A stretch of DNA of 64,000 nucleotides from Pollenia angustigena (lineage: Eukaryota > Arthropoda > Insecta > Diptera > Polleniidae): positions 265,006,339 to 265,070,338 of the forward strand of contig OV884057.1 in assembly GCA_930367215.1 (NCBI GenBank), in the 5' to 3' direction. This document shows positions 45,342 through 57,488 of the stretch, piece by piece (the stretch's first letter is position 1; every line of letters begins with the position of its first letter). The notes below the pieces were generated by a model. It saw only the letters and a program-made list of their open reading frames with translations, did not search any database and was not told the origin of the DNA. The translations under genes and the position numbers were made by a program.

Positions 45342-45571
45342 AAAACAAACGGCCCTATCTACGAAAGATTATATGATAAACCTTAAAAGGCCTAACTAAT
45401 AGTTTGCATAATATACAACATTGTCAAAACAACTGAACTTGTCGGTTTTACAAGAAAATAGAAGGAAAATAAATTATAAACAGTTTAAGACAATTTGTCA
45501 ATTAATTATTTAAAATCGTTTTTTGCTTCTTCTGTAAAATTTTCAAAATGTTAGATAGGGCCTTTTGTGTT
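45342..45571. mobile_element. Foldback MITE with GGCCCTATCT ends
   Basis: AAACGGCCCTATCTA at the left and TAGATAGGGCCTTTT at the right are inverted repeats. With ends set at 45342 and 45571, TAA lies on both sides (45339-45341, 45572-45574). In AT-rich DNA that match has modest weight. Belongs by ends to the GGCC foldback group. Confidence 0.7.
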
Positions 45572-45599
45572 TAAGGTAACGAAATGTTCCTTGGTATAC

Positions 45600-45875
45600 T
45601 GTTGAATACGACTTACTTGGCGTCGACATACAAAATCAATGGGTCTTTCAAATGAAGTTCACAGCCTTCAGACTTCACTGAGTAATTCGTAACGAATCTA
45701 AATTTCGGCTTGACTGCAAAGTCCTTTTTATTTCCGTTTTAAAACCTGCGCTTGGACATATCGTTTTCAATTATGGAATACCAGTATCGAGTTTATACAA
45801 AGGGCACAATCAACAATAGTTAGAATTATGACCGGAGCAACGTCAAGCTGTGCGTCTTAGTGGTTTTTCACTTAC
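45600..45875 (+). pseudogene. Decayed LINE fragment, Jockey-like C-terminus
   Basis: YLGVDIQNQW (from 45614), then after frame changes RLDCKVLFISVLKPALG (about 45708-45758), YGI, and SIEFIQRAQSTIVRIMTGAT (about 45787-45846). In Jockey-type reverse transcriptases the same order is YLG, LKP.WTYGI, and IEIIQRAQSK.LR. It has indels and stops, no catalytic box, and is a short relic. Confidence 0.6.
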
Positions 45876-46082
45876 GATAACGCGTGTTATTAATTTTGAA
45901 ATGTTATTAATTTTGAAGTTTTCTGAATTACACATGCTAACTTCCTAACTATTTTCAAATTTTATTGTGCAGTCGAATCACTCGTACTCGTAACTCGGAA
46001 AATTCATGTTACGTGCACGCCTCTAAAAAATCTTCTACAGCCGCGTGCAAGATACTACTCCGGTAGAATGAGGTCCGTCTAA

Positions 46083-46210
46083 AGGCCCAACCATAATGTG
46101 CATAAAAAAACTAACGCAAAGTTTTCTTAAGTTCAATATGGTTTGACACATATGATTTACATGTATTTACACAGTTGCTTAAGCCCCGTTATGCACATTC
46201 TGATTGGGCA
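46083..46210. mobile_element. Foldback MITE with GGCCCAACCATAATGTGCAT end
   Basis: GGCCCAACCATAATGTGCAT at the left and ATGCACATTCTGATTGGGC at the right are inverted repeats in a 128-bp element. TAA precedes it on the left; the right flank does not match exactly. Confidence 0.72.
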
Positions 46211-46989
46211 AGAATGAGCTCTCTATTTTACTATTAACTGTTATGTCTACAAAAGGTAGATTCAATAAATAAATATTTAAGTAAAAAATCACATGTTTAA
46301 TTTAATATTTAATATTAAATACCTAATTGAGGAGTCTTAGCTATGTAACTTAATTAATTAGTTTAAAACTCCTTAAAATTAATATTTTGGTTATTCACTT
46401 ACGCTCAATAAATTTTTTGGTTTTGTTTTTGAAAAATTTAAAACGCCACGAATAACAGCAAGTAGGAAAAATAAGTCAGTACACTGACTAATAAAAGCAA
46501 CTAAAATTAAAAAATATAATAAAATTAAAAGAAAATTTAAATTACACCCACGCACGAAATCATTTTAATGGAAACGTTTGCAGAAATGAGGGAATGACTA
46601 AACATGGAAAGATCTTGTAAATTAAGTTTAATTTTAATGAATAATACGAAACAATAATGTGGTACAGTGGTATTATAGACCATTCGTTCCGACTACGAGA
46701 ACAATGCACAACCCATAAATGTGATCACCCAGACAGTCTTGTTAGCAAATTTAATTAGAAATGGGTTTGTGATCGCTTAAATTCAAAAGACGAATTTAAT
46801 TACTTCTTTACAATTTTATCTAAAGAATCTGGTTCATTCTTAATAATGTATAGTGCTGTCTGTTAAAAATCGACAATTTATTCCTCATGGGAGCAAAGCA
46901 TCTCCATCTTACTCCGTTTGCAGATGTTGTTTTTGCGCATTCTCACGTAAGATTTAAATGTCTTAGTTCTTAGAGTATCATGGGTCTAC
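46211..46989. other. Unassigned AT-rich DNA
   Basis: Nothing recognised. Confidence 0.5.
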
Positions 46990-47215
46990 AGCAGCCGTAT
47001 TTTGTATCTCAATCGCTAAAATGCCTTAGAGAATACAAAATTTAAAAATATTAGCGATGACATTAAAAGCTTTTATTGCGGCGAATTAAATTTGTATGGC
47101 ATTGCCAAATTTAGCAATGCACGTTACAGAATTGCATTAGTAGCTAAAAATGGCTAAATCAACCTTTTAGATTTTTAGCGATAGAGGTTTGCTTTAGCGG
47201 ATTACAGCAGTCATC
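46990..47215. repeat. Possible foldback remnant with ATCGCTAAAA arms
   Basis: CAGCAGCC...CAATCGCTAAAATG at the left and TTTTTAGCGATAGAG...ACAGCAGTC at the right are partly inverted. Internal TAGCGA/TAGCAA words repeat. The ends are imperfect. Confidence 0.45.
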
Positions 47216-47694
47216 TTCCTATTAGCATGGCTAATACACCTCTATACAAAGTTATTGAGAATATTGACTTTTGACTCTAGCATCAACATCCACGATCTTC
47301 TTTCCAATCCAATTTGTGTTGGTTGGTCAATAGAGACCATACCGCTTATTTATTGTTAGCGGCAATTTACTTTGCACTTCCAAAATATTCCCATAACTTA
47401 GGTCTAAAACGTATTTTAGTTCCCTTCAAATATGACTGCGTAAATTATCATTGTATTGACTTAATTTTGGAGTTGCATTGTTCCTAAAAACGCTTTACTG
47501 ATAAGGATCACTTAAATATTTTGGCATGAAATACAAACTTTGCCACATTGTACCAAGTTCCTCTGCTGTTCTGACGTTCTTATTACAGTGGCTAATCAAA
47601 ATATCAATTGTCATTTAACGTTGTGAATATTAACTTATTTTCTGCTTTTAATGTGAAACAGTTCTCAGATCCGCAATTTTTTTCAGTTCTGCGT
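47216..47694. other. Unassigned DNA
   Basis: Nothing recognised. Confidence 0.5.
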
Positions 47695-48545
47695 CATCTC
47701 TAGTTTTTTCAATTTCTCCCCTCCGCTATTGATCTAAGACCCCAAAAAGTATACATGAATTCTGGGTCCTTGAGTAATTTTTAGTCGATTGTGGCATGTT
47801 CGTCTGTCGGTGAGTTGAAACAAGCTTTCGTTCGAAAGACTCATCAAAAAAAAAAAATTATGGTGTCAAACTCTTTCTAGTCCTCCTAAGCAGTTTCGTA
47901 TCAAAATCCAGGTTCAGTAGGAAAATGGTTATAAGCCCGAATGTGGAACAACCTCCCTAAAAATGTATACTTTTGTTACAAAAACTAACATAAAATTGTG
48001 ACACAATGCGCCGATCCTCTTCATCATACTTTTAAATTTTATGAAGATCGGTTCAAAATTTACAAAAGGCCCCATATAAGCCCACTGCCGGAAACGCTTA
48101 AGTACACCTTAAACCATAACGAATAATATTATGGTGGTAAAATTTGTCCCAATACGAATGGAAACCATTTCGCCAAATTTCATGTTTACCATATGCTCCA
48201 TATAGAGTAGCCTTCCGAACAGCAATTTAAGAAGCATTCAATTCTAAAAAATTTGTATAACTGTTTTGATCTGATTTAGGTTTTTGTAATTCAAGAAATC
48301 GCTCTGCCGAATTTTGTTGTGAACGATCCATAATTTACGATTGTTCCAATATAAAATCCCCTCCTAAAAATTACTGTAATGCGTCTAAGAATTAATATTT
48401 CTGAAAATAATCAAGATATTTTATTTAAATTAGGCAATGGGACTAAGTTTTTTAAAAAAGATTGGCTAGTACTTTATAGATTTTCATATAAAGCCCAATC
48501 CTGAAATATTCGAACTCTCGGTTGGGGGTGTTAAAGATGCTCTCT
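47695..48545 (+). repeat. Family A-prime element, degenerate copy
   Basis: CTATTGATCTAAGACCCC, AAGTATACATGAATTCTGGG, TTAGTCGATTGTGGCATG, CCTAAGCAGTTTCGTATC, CATATAAGCCCACTGCC and GAACTCTCGGTTGGGGG correspond in order to the copy starting at 54181. Both termini are damaged. Confidence 0.65.
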
Positions 48546-50394
48546 TCCTTGTCTTTACAATTATGGACCTGATTAAAAAGATCCAGTAAAATAACAAATC
48601 ACTCTAAAACTATAAAGATAATTTTAACTTATTTTTTACTCTTTCGCTTATTACAGAATTTAAAGTTTTTATTTCATCAGCCAAATATTGTATTTTTTTC
48701 AAACATTTCTAAATAAAAAGTTAAGAAAATATTTGGCCAGCATTTATTTACTGGGTTATTGTAACAGGAGCTCGTTGATCTCCCAAAAGTGCGCATTGCC
48801 CCAGAGACCAAATCTAACCAAATATTAACTAAAAAAAAATTTGCGTGTCAATCGTATTCAGATATCATTCATACATTCAGCCAGTTATTCATGCCAAATA
48901 TAGAAATAGCGAAAAGCAAAAAAAGAATAAAAGAAAGATTGTGCGATATTAACAGAGTGGCAAATGCATGTAATCGTATCCAAAATAATCTCAACTCAAC
49001 GAGTAAACAAAATAAATGTATATTTTAAAGGAAAATTACTAAATAAACAAAGAAGAAATAAAAATAATATAATAGATATGTGCATATGCATTTGTGCAAT
49101 GATTGCAACAAAACTTAATTGCCATTTTTTTTTTTTTTTTTTTTTTTTGTTTTGTTTTGCCTGAACGTCGCCACATGCGGCTTCTATTTAAAATTACAGC
49201 GACTTCTGCTTCTACCTCGTCATTATCATCAGTCTCAAATAATAGTTATTTTTCTTTACAAAGGGGTATTGTGGGCGAATTTGGAAATACTCTATATAAA
49301 GGTTCAGTTGAAAGACTCTTTAACAAACAAAGGTAAACTGCATAGACATATGCGTAAAGTGACAGTTGGAAACACATTCGCATGCCGAGTTTGGTGCATT
49401 CAGATTTGTTTGTTTAAAAAGAGTATTTCGCAATTGTTTTTCCTTAATGTGACCAAAGTCGTTGCAGACTTGAGAGCACCTACAACTTGAGACTAAGGAG
49501 ACTGCACTGCAATGTACGATTCGAAATTATAATCATAATTAAATATATTTTTTTGTATGCGGCAGCGGCAGTTGAAAAATATCTATCAAAATTAACATTT
49601 TGTTTGCAATTTAGTGAAAAATTTCTTAAGTGGTACTTTTTTTCTTTTTCTCTTTTTTTTGCTATGAGACTGTACAGCTAATTAATGTAATTAATATCAT
49701 TAGTATTTAAGTGAAACACACTCACACACACACACACCTGCACTCAAACATACGAAAATTTATGGATTTTAATTTTGGATTTTTGGTAAGACGATCCATT
49801 TACTTGCTAATGATACTTTTAATGCAGCTACTGGTTGCATTTGGTTAATCTGAATTCACTCTGGTTGCAGGTTTTATATTTTTTTTTTATTATTCATTTA
49901 ATAATTTGTACGCAAAATGCAACCAACCAAATTGAGTTTAATATTTTATTTATTTTCAAACCATTTTTGGGTCTGTAAATCATATAAATGAAATTAACGT
50001 GTAGATTCTTCGCATACATATTTTCCATAACTATAAATATGCATGTGAAGAGAAAGAAATAAATAATTATCTCTTTTTTTTTTTTTTTTGTATACTGTTA
50101 AAATTTATTGTACCAACATATTTTATAATTTTTATAAGTGCAATAATTTATATTTATGTACCTACGAGTATTTGATATAAATAAGTACATAAATATTTAA
50201 ACTCACATTTCTTACATTTATTGTATTGTTTAGTTGTAGATGAACTTAAACATTCGTACGAATTAAATTAAAATAAAAAATATCTTATTATACAAGTTTA
50301 CAGTGGGGTTTTCCATTACTATTTTGAAATTTCCGTAAGTATCGCTAATTATGTAGAATAGAAATGCGATCGCTTAAATAAATATTAAGTGCAT
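48546..50394. other. Unassigned AT-rich DNA with simple sequence
   Basis: Poly-T at about 49124-49148 and a CA tract at about 49717-49736. The overlapping frames at 48789-49490 cross the poly-T and have no domain features. Confidence 0.5.
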
Positions 50395-50480
50395 ATTGTT
50401 CATTTACTTCAACAGTGTCACAACTCAAAAAGCACTATTTTTTTGATTTAGTATTGTGTTAATAATTCTTTCTGAATCGT
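50395..50480. repeat. Family E repeat (E2)
   Basis: CATTTACTTCAACAGTGTCA, AACTCAAAAAGCAC and TTAATAATTC match the copy split by family A at 9379/10640. Confidence 0.6.
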
Positions 50481-50611
50481 TCAAGACTTACCGTTATTTT
50501 ACTTGTTTTTCCGCGTATTTTTTTATTCATAACATAACAGGGATCGCAATAAAGTTAAGATCGTAGGTTTTTCAGTTTTTGTATAAAGAACAATATTTTT
50601 AATATTTTTCT

Positions 50612-50832
50612 GTTTATGGATTTTAATCCAAGTTTTGATATTTTAATTAGGCTAAAGTTCATCAAATTAAATTATTTCTATGAAGAAAGGAATTTTACAA
50701 CATGAAATTAATTAAAGTTTATTGATAATTTTTTATTCTTGACTGCTGCTGGGCTCGAACCCAGGCTTTCACGGACAGGTTACGCTTACATGTTTCAATT
50801 GCAACCACTCCACTCTTCAGATTTGTTAATAA
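50612..50832 (-). repeat. Solo tRNA-derived SINE
   Basis: On the minus strand: A box GAGTGGTTGC (50801-50810 region), B box GGGTTCGAGCCC (50752-50763), then body GTTGTAAAATTCCTTTCTTC and 3' end TTGGATTAAAATCCATAAA. Head and body match the SINE inside the 561-bp array units, with several substitutions. The flanks are unrelated to the array. Confidence 0.85.
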
Positions 50833-51694
50833 AAAAATTTACGGCTCTACTAAAGTGCAATATGTAGGTTAGGGTTTTAACTTTATGCATTTTTTGAAAA
50901 TAATAAATCCTTTATCATGAAAAAATATTAAGAAGTACATATTACTTTTCCGGAGTTAAAAAAGTTCACGCAACAAACGCGATAAAGTTCTGAATATGAA
51001 TTTTATAAAAGCATCAAAAATAGCATTTAAAAGCAAAGTACTTATTAATTTCTTTTTATTTCATCTTATTAAAAAATTTATCACGTGCACTTTTGACGTC
51101 AAAGTTCAACTATTTATTAGGAATTTCGGTATATTCAACTATAATGTTGCTAAACTATTCGTTTTGGGTCCGAATTCATATATTCAAAATTAGTTTTATT
51201 GAATTCATTTAAAAAGAAATGGCCGAACTTAAAAAAGATGATTTTTGACCGGGCAAGATATGTCTCGAATAAGAGAAGTGTTAGGTGATGAATGCACTGT
51301 AATATTGGACTTGGTGTAAAAAAAGTAAAAGACGACTTTCCTCGAAATGACTACAAAGAGCTCCTGGTATTGATTATAATATTTGTGTGTGCAATTCCTC
51401 CTAGTGGCATAACATTGTTTGCTCTTCATTTACCCAGATGGATGGCTTAGGGTGGGAATATACTGCCTTAAGATATCACTTTTCTGCAATTAATTCCCAA
51501 AAATCACAGACTTGGAAACATGTTGCTTCGTTGAATTTGCAGGTTTTATCATAAAGTGTTATGCGTTTCCCAGTTTAATACAGATAAAGCTGATCAAGCT
51601 CCCTTAAACGAGTTATTATTTTTTAAAAATTTGGAATATTATAAAAAAATAAATGGGAATACAAAATTTTAGTTTCAAATGATTTTGTTATGAT
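50833..51694. other. Unassigned AT-rich DNA
   Basis: Nothing recognised; frames at 50996-51193 and 51229-51429 lack domain features. Confidence 0.5.
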
Positions 51695-51800
51695 ATGATG
51701 ATCTGACCTAAGCAACCAGTGAAATGCGCATAGGAATAGCTTATCCCTTCAACAATAAATTTCAAGCGTTTTTATCAAGAATAAAAACTGGGAATTAAGC
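51695..51800 (+). repeat. Family D repeat (D3)
   Basis: GATCTGACCTAAGCAACCAG, AATGCGCATAGGAATAGC and GGGAATTAAGCACG match the other family D copies. Confidence 0.72.
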
Positions 51801-51834
51801 ACGAATTACAAAATCTTTTGAAAAAAAAATTAAA

Positions 51835-52141
51835 TGGTTAAAAATGACAATAATATGTTTTGAAATTAACAATAGTATCTTCCTCTTTTCCAAGCAACAT
51901 GCTATGGTTGAAAACCAACCCTGCTATAAGAAGTGTTAAAAATGTTTCAGTTATATTTAACAATAACATGTTCGGAGGAAACCATAATATGGTTGTGGGT
52001 TGTTGATGGAAGACTATTTTAACCATAATATGGTTTCGGTTACAATAATATGGTCAAATAAAAGCTAATATGTTTAAAATTGTCTTTAAAATAGTTTTGT
52101 TGGAGTTGACCATATTTAAACATGTTTTTTCTCTGGGTGTG
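51835..52141 (-). mobile_element. Family C element or half-element (C3)
   Basis: The right end is CATGTTTTTTCTCTGGGTGT. CCATAATATGG and CAATAATATGG motifs recur inward. The left end was not identified. The minus-strand frame at 51838-52026 follows these repeats and is not treated as a gene. Confidence 0.6.
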
Positions 52142-52235
52142 TTTATCTAAATAGGGAGCTATTTATGTTTTAATTTTCATTAAAATCTGTTGAATAGTTT
52201 CGGAGAGGCAGAATTTGACCCTACCTCCCCTACAA
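52142..52235 (+). repeat. Family B fragment
   Basis: TTTATGTTTTAATTTTCATT, GTTTCGGAGAGGCAGAA and CCTACCTCCCCT correspond to the repeated middle module of family B. Confidence 0.6.
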
Positions 52236-52278
52236 AAATCAGTGATGATAAACTATTGCTTTTCTTTTTTACTTATTA

Positions 52279-52482
52279 CCAGGGAAACCTAAAATATGCA
52301 GTTTTATGTTTTTTGCTGCGCATTGTATTGATAAATGGGTAAGGTATTTATTTATCCGTCCAGAAGAAATCTATCATCGATTTGTTAAAGCATTTTTTTT
52401 GCATATTTTAGCCTTAAGAGCATATTTTTGGTTTAAACGCATATATCTTTTTTATGTTTTTTTGGGAGTTTGAAATTTCTGG
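52279..52482. mobile_element. Family G short element with AAAATATGC motifs
   Basis: CCAGGGAAACCTAAAATATG at the left; GCATATTTTTGGTTT and AATTTCTGG at the right. Inverted ends are short and imperfect. ATATGC/GCATAT words occur on both halves. Related to 20536-20680. Confidence 0.55.
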
Positions 52483-52489
52483 TAACTCT

Positions 52490-52720
52490 GCATTTTACCC
52501 TATTCGGGACTCATGAGCAATCACAGACCAATCAAAACAAGATCAATACAGATTTGAATAAGAGTTGTTTGTACCGAATAATATCTACATCTATATGAGA
52601 TTTTTTTCATCTTAAAGTGATTTTATGAAGGGGTTTAAATGTTTAAATGGAAAACATGGTTAACTCTGAAGCTACCAGCTTCTATGCTGCTATGTCATAT
52701 ACACTATTGGGGTATAAGAA
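52490..52720 (+). repeat. Family B middle-module fragment
   Basis: GACTCATGAGCAATCACAGA, GATTTGAATAAGAGTTGT and ATCTACATCTATATGAG resemble the interior of B5 (32220-32400). Confidence 0.45.
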
Positions 52721-52907
52721 TTATAAGCAACAGTTCTACTTGTAACGATAAAAAAGTTTAAACAAAAACATCAACAATAAACAGTGAGTTCATCTTTTCT
52801 TACATTCCCCATTAAACTTTGATATTGTTACAAATAGTACTGTTGCTTATTCTTGTACGGTTAACAGTTTTATTTGGTTTAATATCTTTAGTTTTTCTAA
52901 AACCTTT

Positions 52908-53105
52908 GGCTGAAGTTTCCTGACGATCTGGCCTAAGCAACCAGAGAAATGCGCATAGAAGCTCGCTTTCCCTCAACAATAAATCTCAGTGTATTTATCA
53001 AATGTGAAAAAATTGGGAATTTAGCACGTCGTACAGAAATCTTATTAATAATAAATTTCAGTGTTTTTATCAAGAATAAGAATATTTTGCATTTGCACCT
53101 TTGCA
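52908..53105 (+). repeat. Family D repeat (D4)
   Basis: AAGTTTCCTGACGATCTGG, CCTAAGCAACCAGAGAAATG, CCCTCAACAATAAATCTCAG and GGGAATTTAGCACGTCG. The last part is repeated (AATAAATTTCAGTGTTTTTA), so this copy has an internal duplication. Confidence 0.75.
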
Positions 53106-53281
53106 AGCCTAATACTGAACTCCGCTATTAAAGAAAGTAAACATTTTCTTTATTAATAAATAAAATAACTAGACCTGACGTATAACTGCAAAAAATATAA
53201 AATATGATAAATTGAGGGTTTTCAAGTCGTTTATAGTGTTAGTCGCGTCTAATCGCATATCAATCGAGCCAACTTTTTAAA

Positions 53282-53512
53282 ACTACACCACAACAGTAAA
53301 GGGGGAATAATACGTTTGTGCTGATGTGTATAACACCTAAAAATATTGCTGCAAGACCTACCTTTTAGTATACTGATCGACTCAGAGTCGAACTAAGTCT
53401 TGTGCACAGGTCGCAATTTTAAATTAATCAGATGAAATTTGGAACATAGTTTTTAATTGCCACACGCATCAAGCCTACAGAAAATTGTGAGAATAGGTCT
53501 ATTATTTCCGTT
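53282..53512 (-). repeat. Family B fragment, reverse (B7)
   Basis: CTACACCACAACAGTAAAGG, TTTGTGCTGATGTGTATAAC, GTATACTGATCGACTCAGAG and CACAGGTCGCAATTTT are the 3' part of family B in reverse, without the CAGCCAGCC tract. Confidence 0.7.
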
Positions 53513-54876
53513 ATGTGCCGTGCAAACTTCTTTCCGGAAAAGTCTTTGTGCCTATAAACTGTCTTCTTATGTTAGTTTTAGGGCATTCATTCGGTTAACC
53601 GTTAATCGGTTAACCGATTAATTACTACCCGATTGATTACTGGCCATTTTCGATTAACGACGAAACCGGTTAATTTCAGTCGATTAACCGATGTAACAAA
53701 ATTTTTATTTTATTTTGAGCATTTTAACACATTTCTTTGTGTTTTTATTTATTTGTCTCATATACAAAAGGTATGTGTTTAAAAGTGTTTTTTTTAATAT
53801 AATATACTTCCTTCTAGCAATATATTATGTTCTTAAAATACAGTACAAAAACAGAAACTATGGAGTTCGGATATAAACTTTTTTGCAGAATGTTCGTTGC
53901 TACGCTTTGCCAGGATGAGTCAGAGGATGACCTGACAACAGAAGAAACTCTCGATAGTAATCACAAATTAACCAAAAGAATAAGAAGTGCTTAAAATTAA
54001 AAAAAATTAAACGGGACTCTAATGGAATATATTATATGTTTAGAGAACTCCGGGAAAAGGAGTTGGGTTACTTTCAAATTTTCCAACATCAACGATAAGT
54101 TAAAGAATTTTTTCCAGATCGAGTTTAATCAAAACTAAAGAAAAGAATCTCTTAAATCATAAACATTTAAACCAAATTAGTATACCCTCCACCACAATCA
54201 GTTGTGAAGAGGGTATACTAAATTATATACATATATTCTGGGCCCTTGAGTAATTCTTAGTCGATTTAGCCATGCCCGTCTGTTGAAAACACGCTCACTT
54301 TCGAAAAACTCAAAAGACATTAAACTTGGTGCCAGTTATCCTAAGCAGTTTGGGATTGAAACCCAGCAAAATCGGTTCAGTAGGAAAAAAAAATTTTATG
54401 GTGGAAAAATGATGTAAGATTTTGCAAAAATTTGTCTTTTTCGACTGGAAATTACGCTGTAAAATTTCGCGAAGATCCGTCTATAATTTACCCTAGGCCC
54501 CATATAAGCCCTACCCCCGGAAAACAGTTAATAACGCCTTAAACCATAATTAAAAATGCTATCATAACAAAATTTTGAACATCACAGTTTTATAGGAGTA
54601 GAAATAACAGTGTGAAATTTCGTGCAGATCGATCCATAATTTACGCTAAGCCCCATATAAACCCGCCTCCCGGAAAACAGCTAAGTACGCATAAAAACTT
54701 AATTACACGGCTATCATAATTGAAATTGGTGCGTCCCAGTTTTATAGGACAAGAAATTACACCGTGAAATTTCGAGAAGATCGGTCCATAATTTACCTTA
54801 CCGCAACCAATTTGAATGCAGATGTCTGTTTTTATACAGATAAATTAATATATCTATCTATCTATATATGAGTAGG

Positions 54877-56292
54877 TGAGTTGCAAAACTCGTTCGTTTC
54901 AAAAATTAAAAAATTGAGATAACAATCGATTTTGGCAGATCTTTTAGCACTTTACAAGAATAAAACTATAGATTGTATGGAATCATGTCCTTTTCTATGT
55001 TGTTATGTGACATAAAATTGCAGTTGGTAACGAAACTGGTTCGTTCCACTCAACAAACATTTTCAAAACTATCTCTTTGCATTTTGTGTAACAAAACTCG
55101 CTGGTTCATTGTTTTAAACCTTCTGTTTGATGTGCGCCAGTATATCGTTGATTAAAAAGAGTCGAATTAGGGAATTTAAAAATGCAAATTTGTAAACAAG
55201 TTTCCTTTGACATATTTGTTTTTTATAAATCGTATATTGAAATAAATTTTTGTAGGGATGTTCTTATATACGACTGGAAATCTGCTGTAGCGAATGCTAA
55301 TAGATTAATCATGGAAAAGGAACTCGGAAAAATTGCATGACATTGTTCCAGATATACTTCCTATCAATGTGGAGGTAAACCCGAAAAATGATTTGAGAAT
55401 ACTTTTATCAACTCACTTTGGGAAAAGTTGGAGAGAAAATAAAAACTTGCAATTTTATATTCTTGGAGAAACTTTACAGCAGACCGCAAAAATTTTAAAT
55501 TTAAAAATTTGCTTTTGTCCGAATATTTTATAGGACTCTAGTCTGTTTTTTATGTCGATGATATCCTTAATAAAATAACACCATATAAGGTAACATACGC
55601 TTAATTATTAAATAAATAAATAAAATTAAACCAAAACGGCAGTGTTGTTATTTATCTATATTAAAAACAAAAGACCTCACTTCTCATGTTCTTTGCCTCT
55701 AAGCAAATTCTCCTTATTGTCTATAAATTCAGTCGTAAGCAACACTAAGTACACTTGATTCCCTTTGCATCTAAGCAAGTTGGACTTGGTGTTGTTTTTA
55801 ACTTTTCTATTTCGAAAACTACATTAGATAGACTTATGAGAATTAACACATCGATAGAGGAAAAATTTCTGATTCCAACTGTATAAAAAACGTATTTTGA
55901 AAAAATTTGAGTTGTGGTAGTTTATCTCCTACCAACGGAACTGTTTTTACATTTTTAATAAATTTATTAAACTTTTAAAATGTACTAAAGTTCAGTGATT
56001 AATTTCCCTGGTGGGCTAAATTGCGTTGCAAAACTAGTTCGATCCCATATGGTTTGTAGCAAAACTAGTTTCATTCGGAAATTCGTAGCAAAACTCGTTC
56101 GTTACAAAATTTAATCTATTATTTTTTTTATATATTTCAGTGTTTTAATTTTTATACTGTTGAATCAAGAATGGCATAACACTTCAAAATCAAAAAAGTT
56201 CACTTAATTTGGTCCATATAATCCGGCGCTATATGTTTTTAGCATTTTCCCAAAATTCGAAAAAAGTGTAACCAACGAGTTTTGTATCTCAT
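54877..56292. mobile_element. Element H with repeated AAAACTCGTTCG motifs
   Basis: TGAGTTGCAAAACTCGTTCG at the left and, inverted, TGAGATACAAAACTCGTTGG at the right (16 of 20 match). The same motif recurs internally at about 55037 (AACGAAACTGGTTCG), 55089 (AACAAAACTCGCTGG), 56028 (TTGCAAAACTAGTTCG), 56057 and 56087 (GTAGCAAAACTCGTTCG). A frame of 66 residues (55333-55533, beginning MHDIVPDILPIN) lies in the middle and an upstream frame reads DVLIYDWKSAVANAN. I do not recognise either. Possibly a degraded autonomous element. Confidence 0.65.
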
Positions 56293-56936
56293 GTATGTAT
56301 GTAACGTATGGACTCCAAAACGGCTGGGCCGATTTTGATGAAATTTTTAGGGAATCTTCAGGCGGGTGACACTGTGAAGTCTGATTTTTGATTTTCGGTC
56401 TGCGGGCGGAGGGGCGTGGCAAAAACAAATTATCATTTTGCACCACCAATGACTTCTAAATAATTTGGACGATTTTTTCTTTAAAATGATCGCCATGGTC
56501 CAACTTAGATTTATACGAAAATAAAATTTTGCCCCGCCCACTTTTTTCGAGCTATCTGAAATCAGAAAACGGCTCTATCGATTTGACAAGTTTTTCTTTC
56601 AAATGTTCGTATTAATCCATTTTAAGTTTTCATCGAAAGAAAAATTTACCACATCACTTTTACGCCCACTTTTTTTATTAAGCGCATAACTTGAGAACGG
56701 CTTGACCGATTTGGACGATTTTTTCTTAAAAATGATTGCCATGGTCCAACTTAGGTTTTTACGGAAAGAACATTTTGGACCCGCACTGTTTTCGCTTTAC
56801 CTAAAATCAGAAAACGTCACCATCGGTTTGACAAATTTTTCTTTCAAATGTTCGTATCTTTTTAACGGATTTTAAAAATCGAACGCAAACATTTTTCCTA
56901 ATTTGAACAGGACAACGGCTGTCGGGTCAGCTAGTA
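56285..56936 (+). repeat. Repeat J: ACGGCTGGGCCGATTTTGAT type
   Basis: A module of the form ACGGCT..CCGATTT.GA..TTTTTC..AAATG...GCCCGCCCACTTTTT recurs about four times. It ends GTCGGGTCAGCTAGT. Sequence of this style, including the terminal GGGTCAGCTAGT, is widespread at transposon ends in insects by recollection; the class is not assigned. The minus-strand frames at 56204-56541 are by-products. Confidence 0.55.
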
Positions 56937-57488
56937 ATAAATAGACATTAAACAGATATTACTCCTAAAACATTTGAACTGTCGGTGGAGGGCATCAGAG
57001 ATTCGGCACATCCGAATATAGCACTCTGACTTGTTTTTCTATAAGATTATTTTATAAGATCTCCTTAAACTATTGCAATAACTAATGAAATGATTTCACA
57101 GTTTTTTTTTTAATAAATACTTAAGGTGTTATTCATAAAAATATTTTAGATTTATATCAGGTTAATACTTATAAGTCTTAAATATTTTTTGTGAATATTA
57201 ATTACAAATTTATGAAATCCCCAGAATGGTCTACCAGGTGAAAAAAATGAGATGTTGATAATCATAGTCTTTTATTGTTTATTATTATAAAACAAAAGTC
57301 TATGTTTTTATAAAATAATATTTTCACCGCATATCTCAAGCTGTAATTATTGAAATGACTTTATTTATAGAAAAAACTTTATTAATCGGTTAACCGATTA
57401 ATAACAAAATTAACCGATTAAACCAAAACCTCGGTTAATTAATTGAGCGATTAACCGATTAAAGCAAAAGCCCGATTAAATGAATACC

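Larger units (their letters stand above)
54181..57038 (+). mobile_element. Family A-prime element inside the nest
   Basis: Starts TATACCCTCCACCACAATC and ends CGGTGGAGGGCATCAGAG, then a hairpin ATTCGG...CCGAAT and ATAGCACTCTGACTTG. Its 3' end matches the family A terminus. The interior shows repeats of TTACGCTAAGCCCCATATA-type modules (54490, 54640, 54790). Two more insertions occupy about 54877-56936. Confidence 0.7.
53582..57488. mobile_element. Outermost element of a nest, ATTAACCGATTAA arrays
   Basis: Ends are GGCATTCATT (53582) and, inverted, GGTATTCATT (57488). Both edges carry dense CGGTTAACCGATTAAT-type palindromic words (53595-53695 and 57388-57475). The paired arrays identify two ends of one element. 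A family A-prime element and further insertions fill the interior. The remaining own sequence (53700-54180, 57040-57385) includes a short acidic stretch (DESEDDLTTEETLDSNHK) near 53920, which may be a coding relic. Target duplication not identified. Confidence 0.7.

Noticed and set aside
49103..49490. Overlapping frames up to 123 residues
   Set aside because: Their N-termini are poly-F read from a poly-T tract; no domain was recognised.
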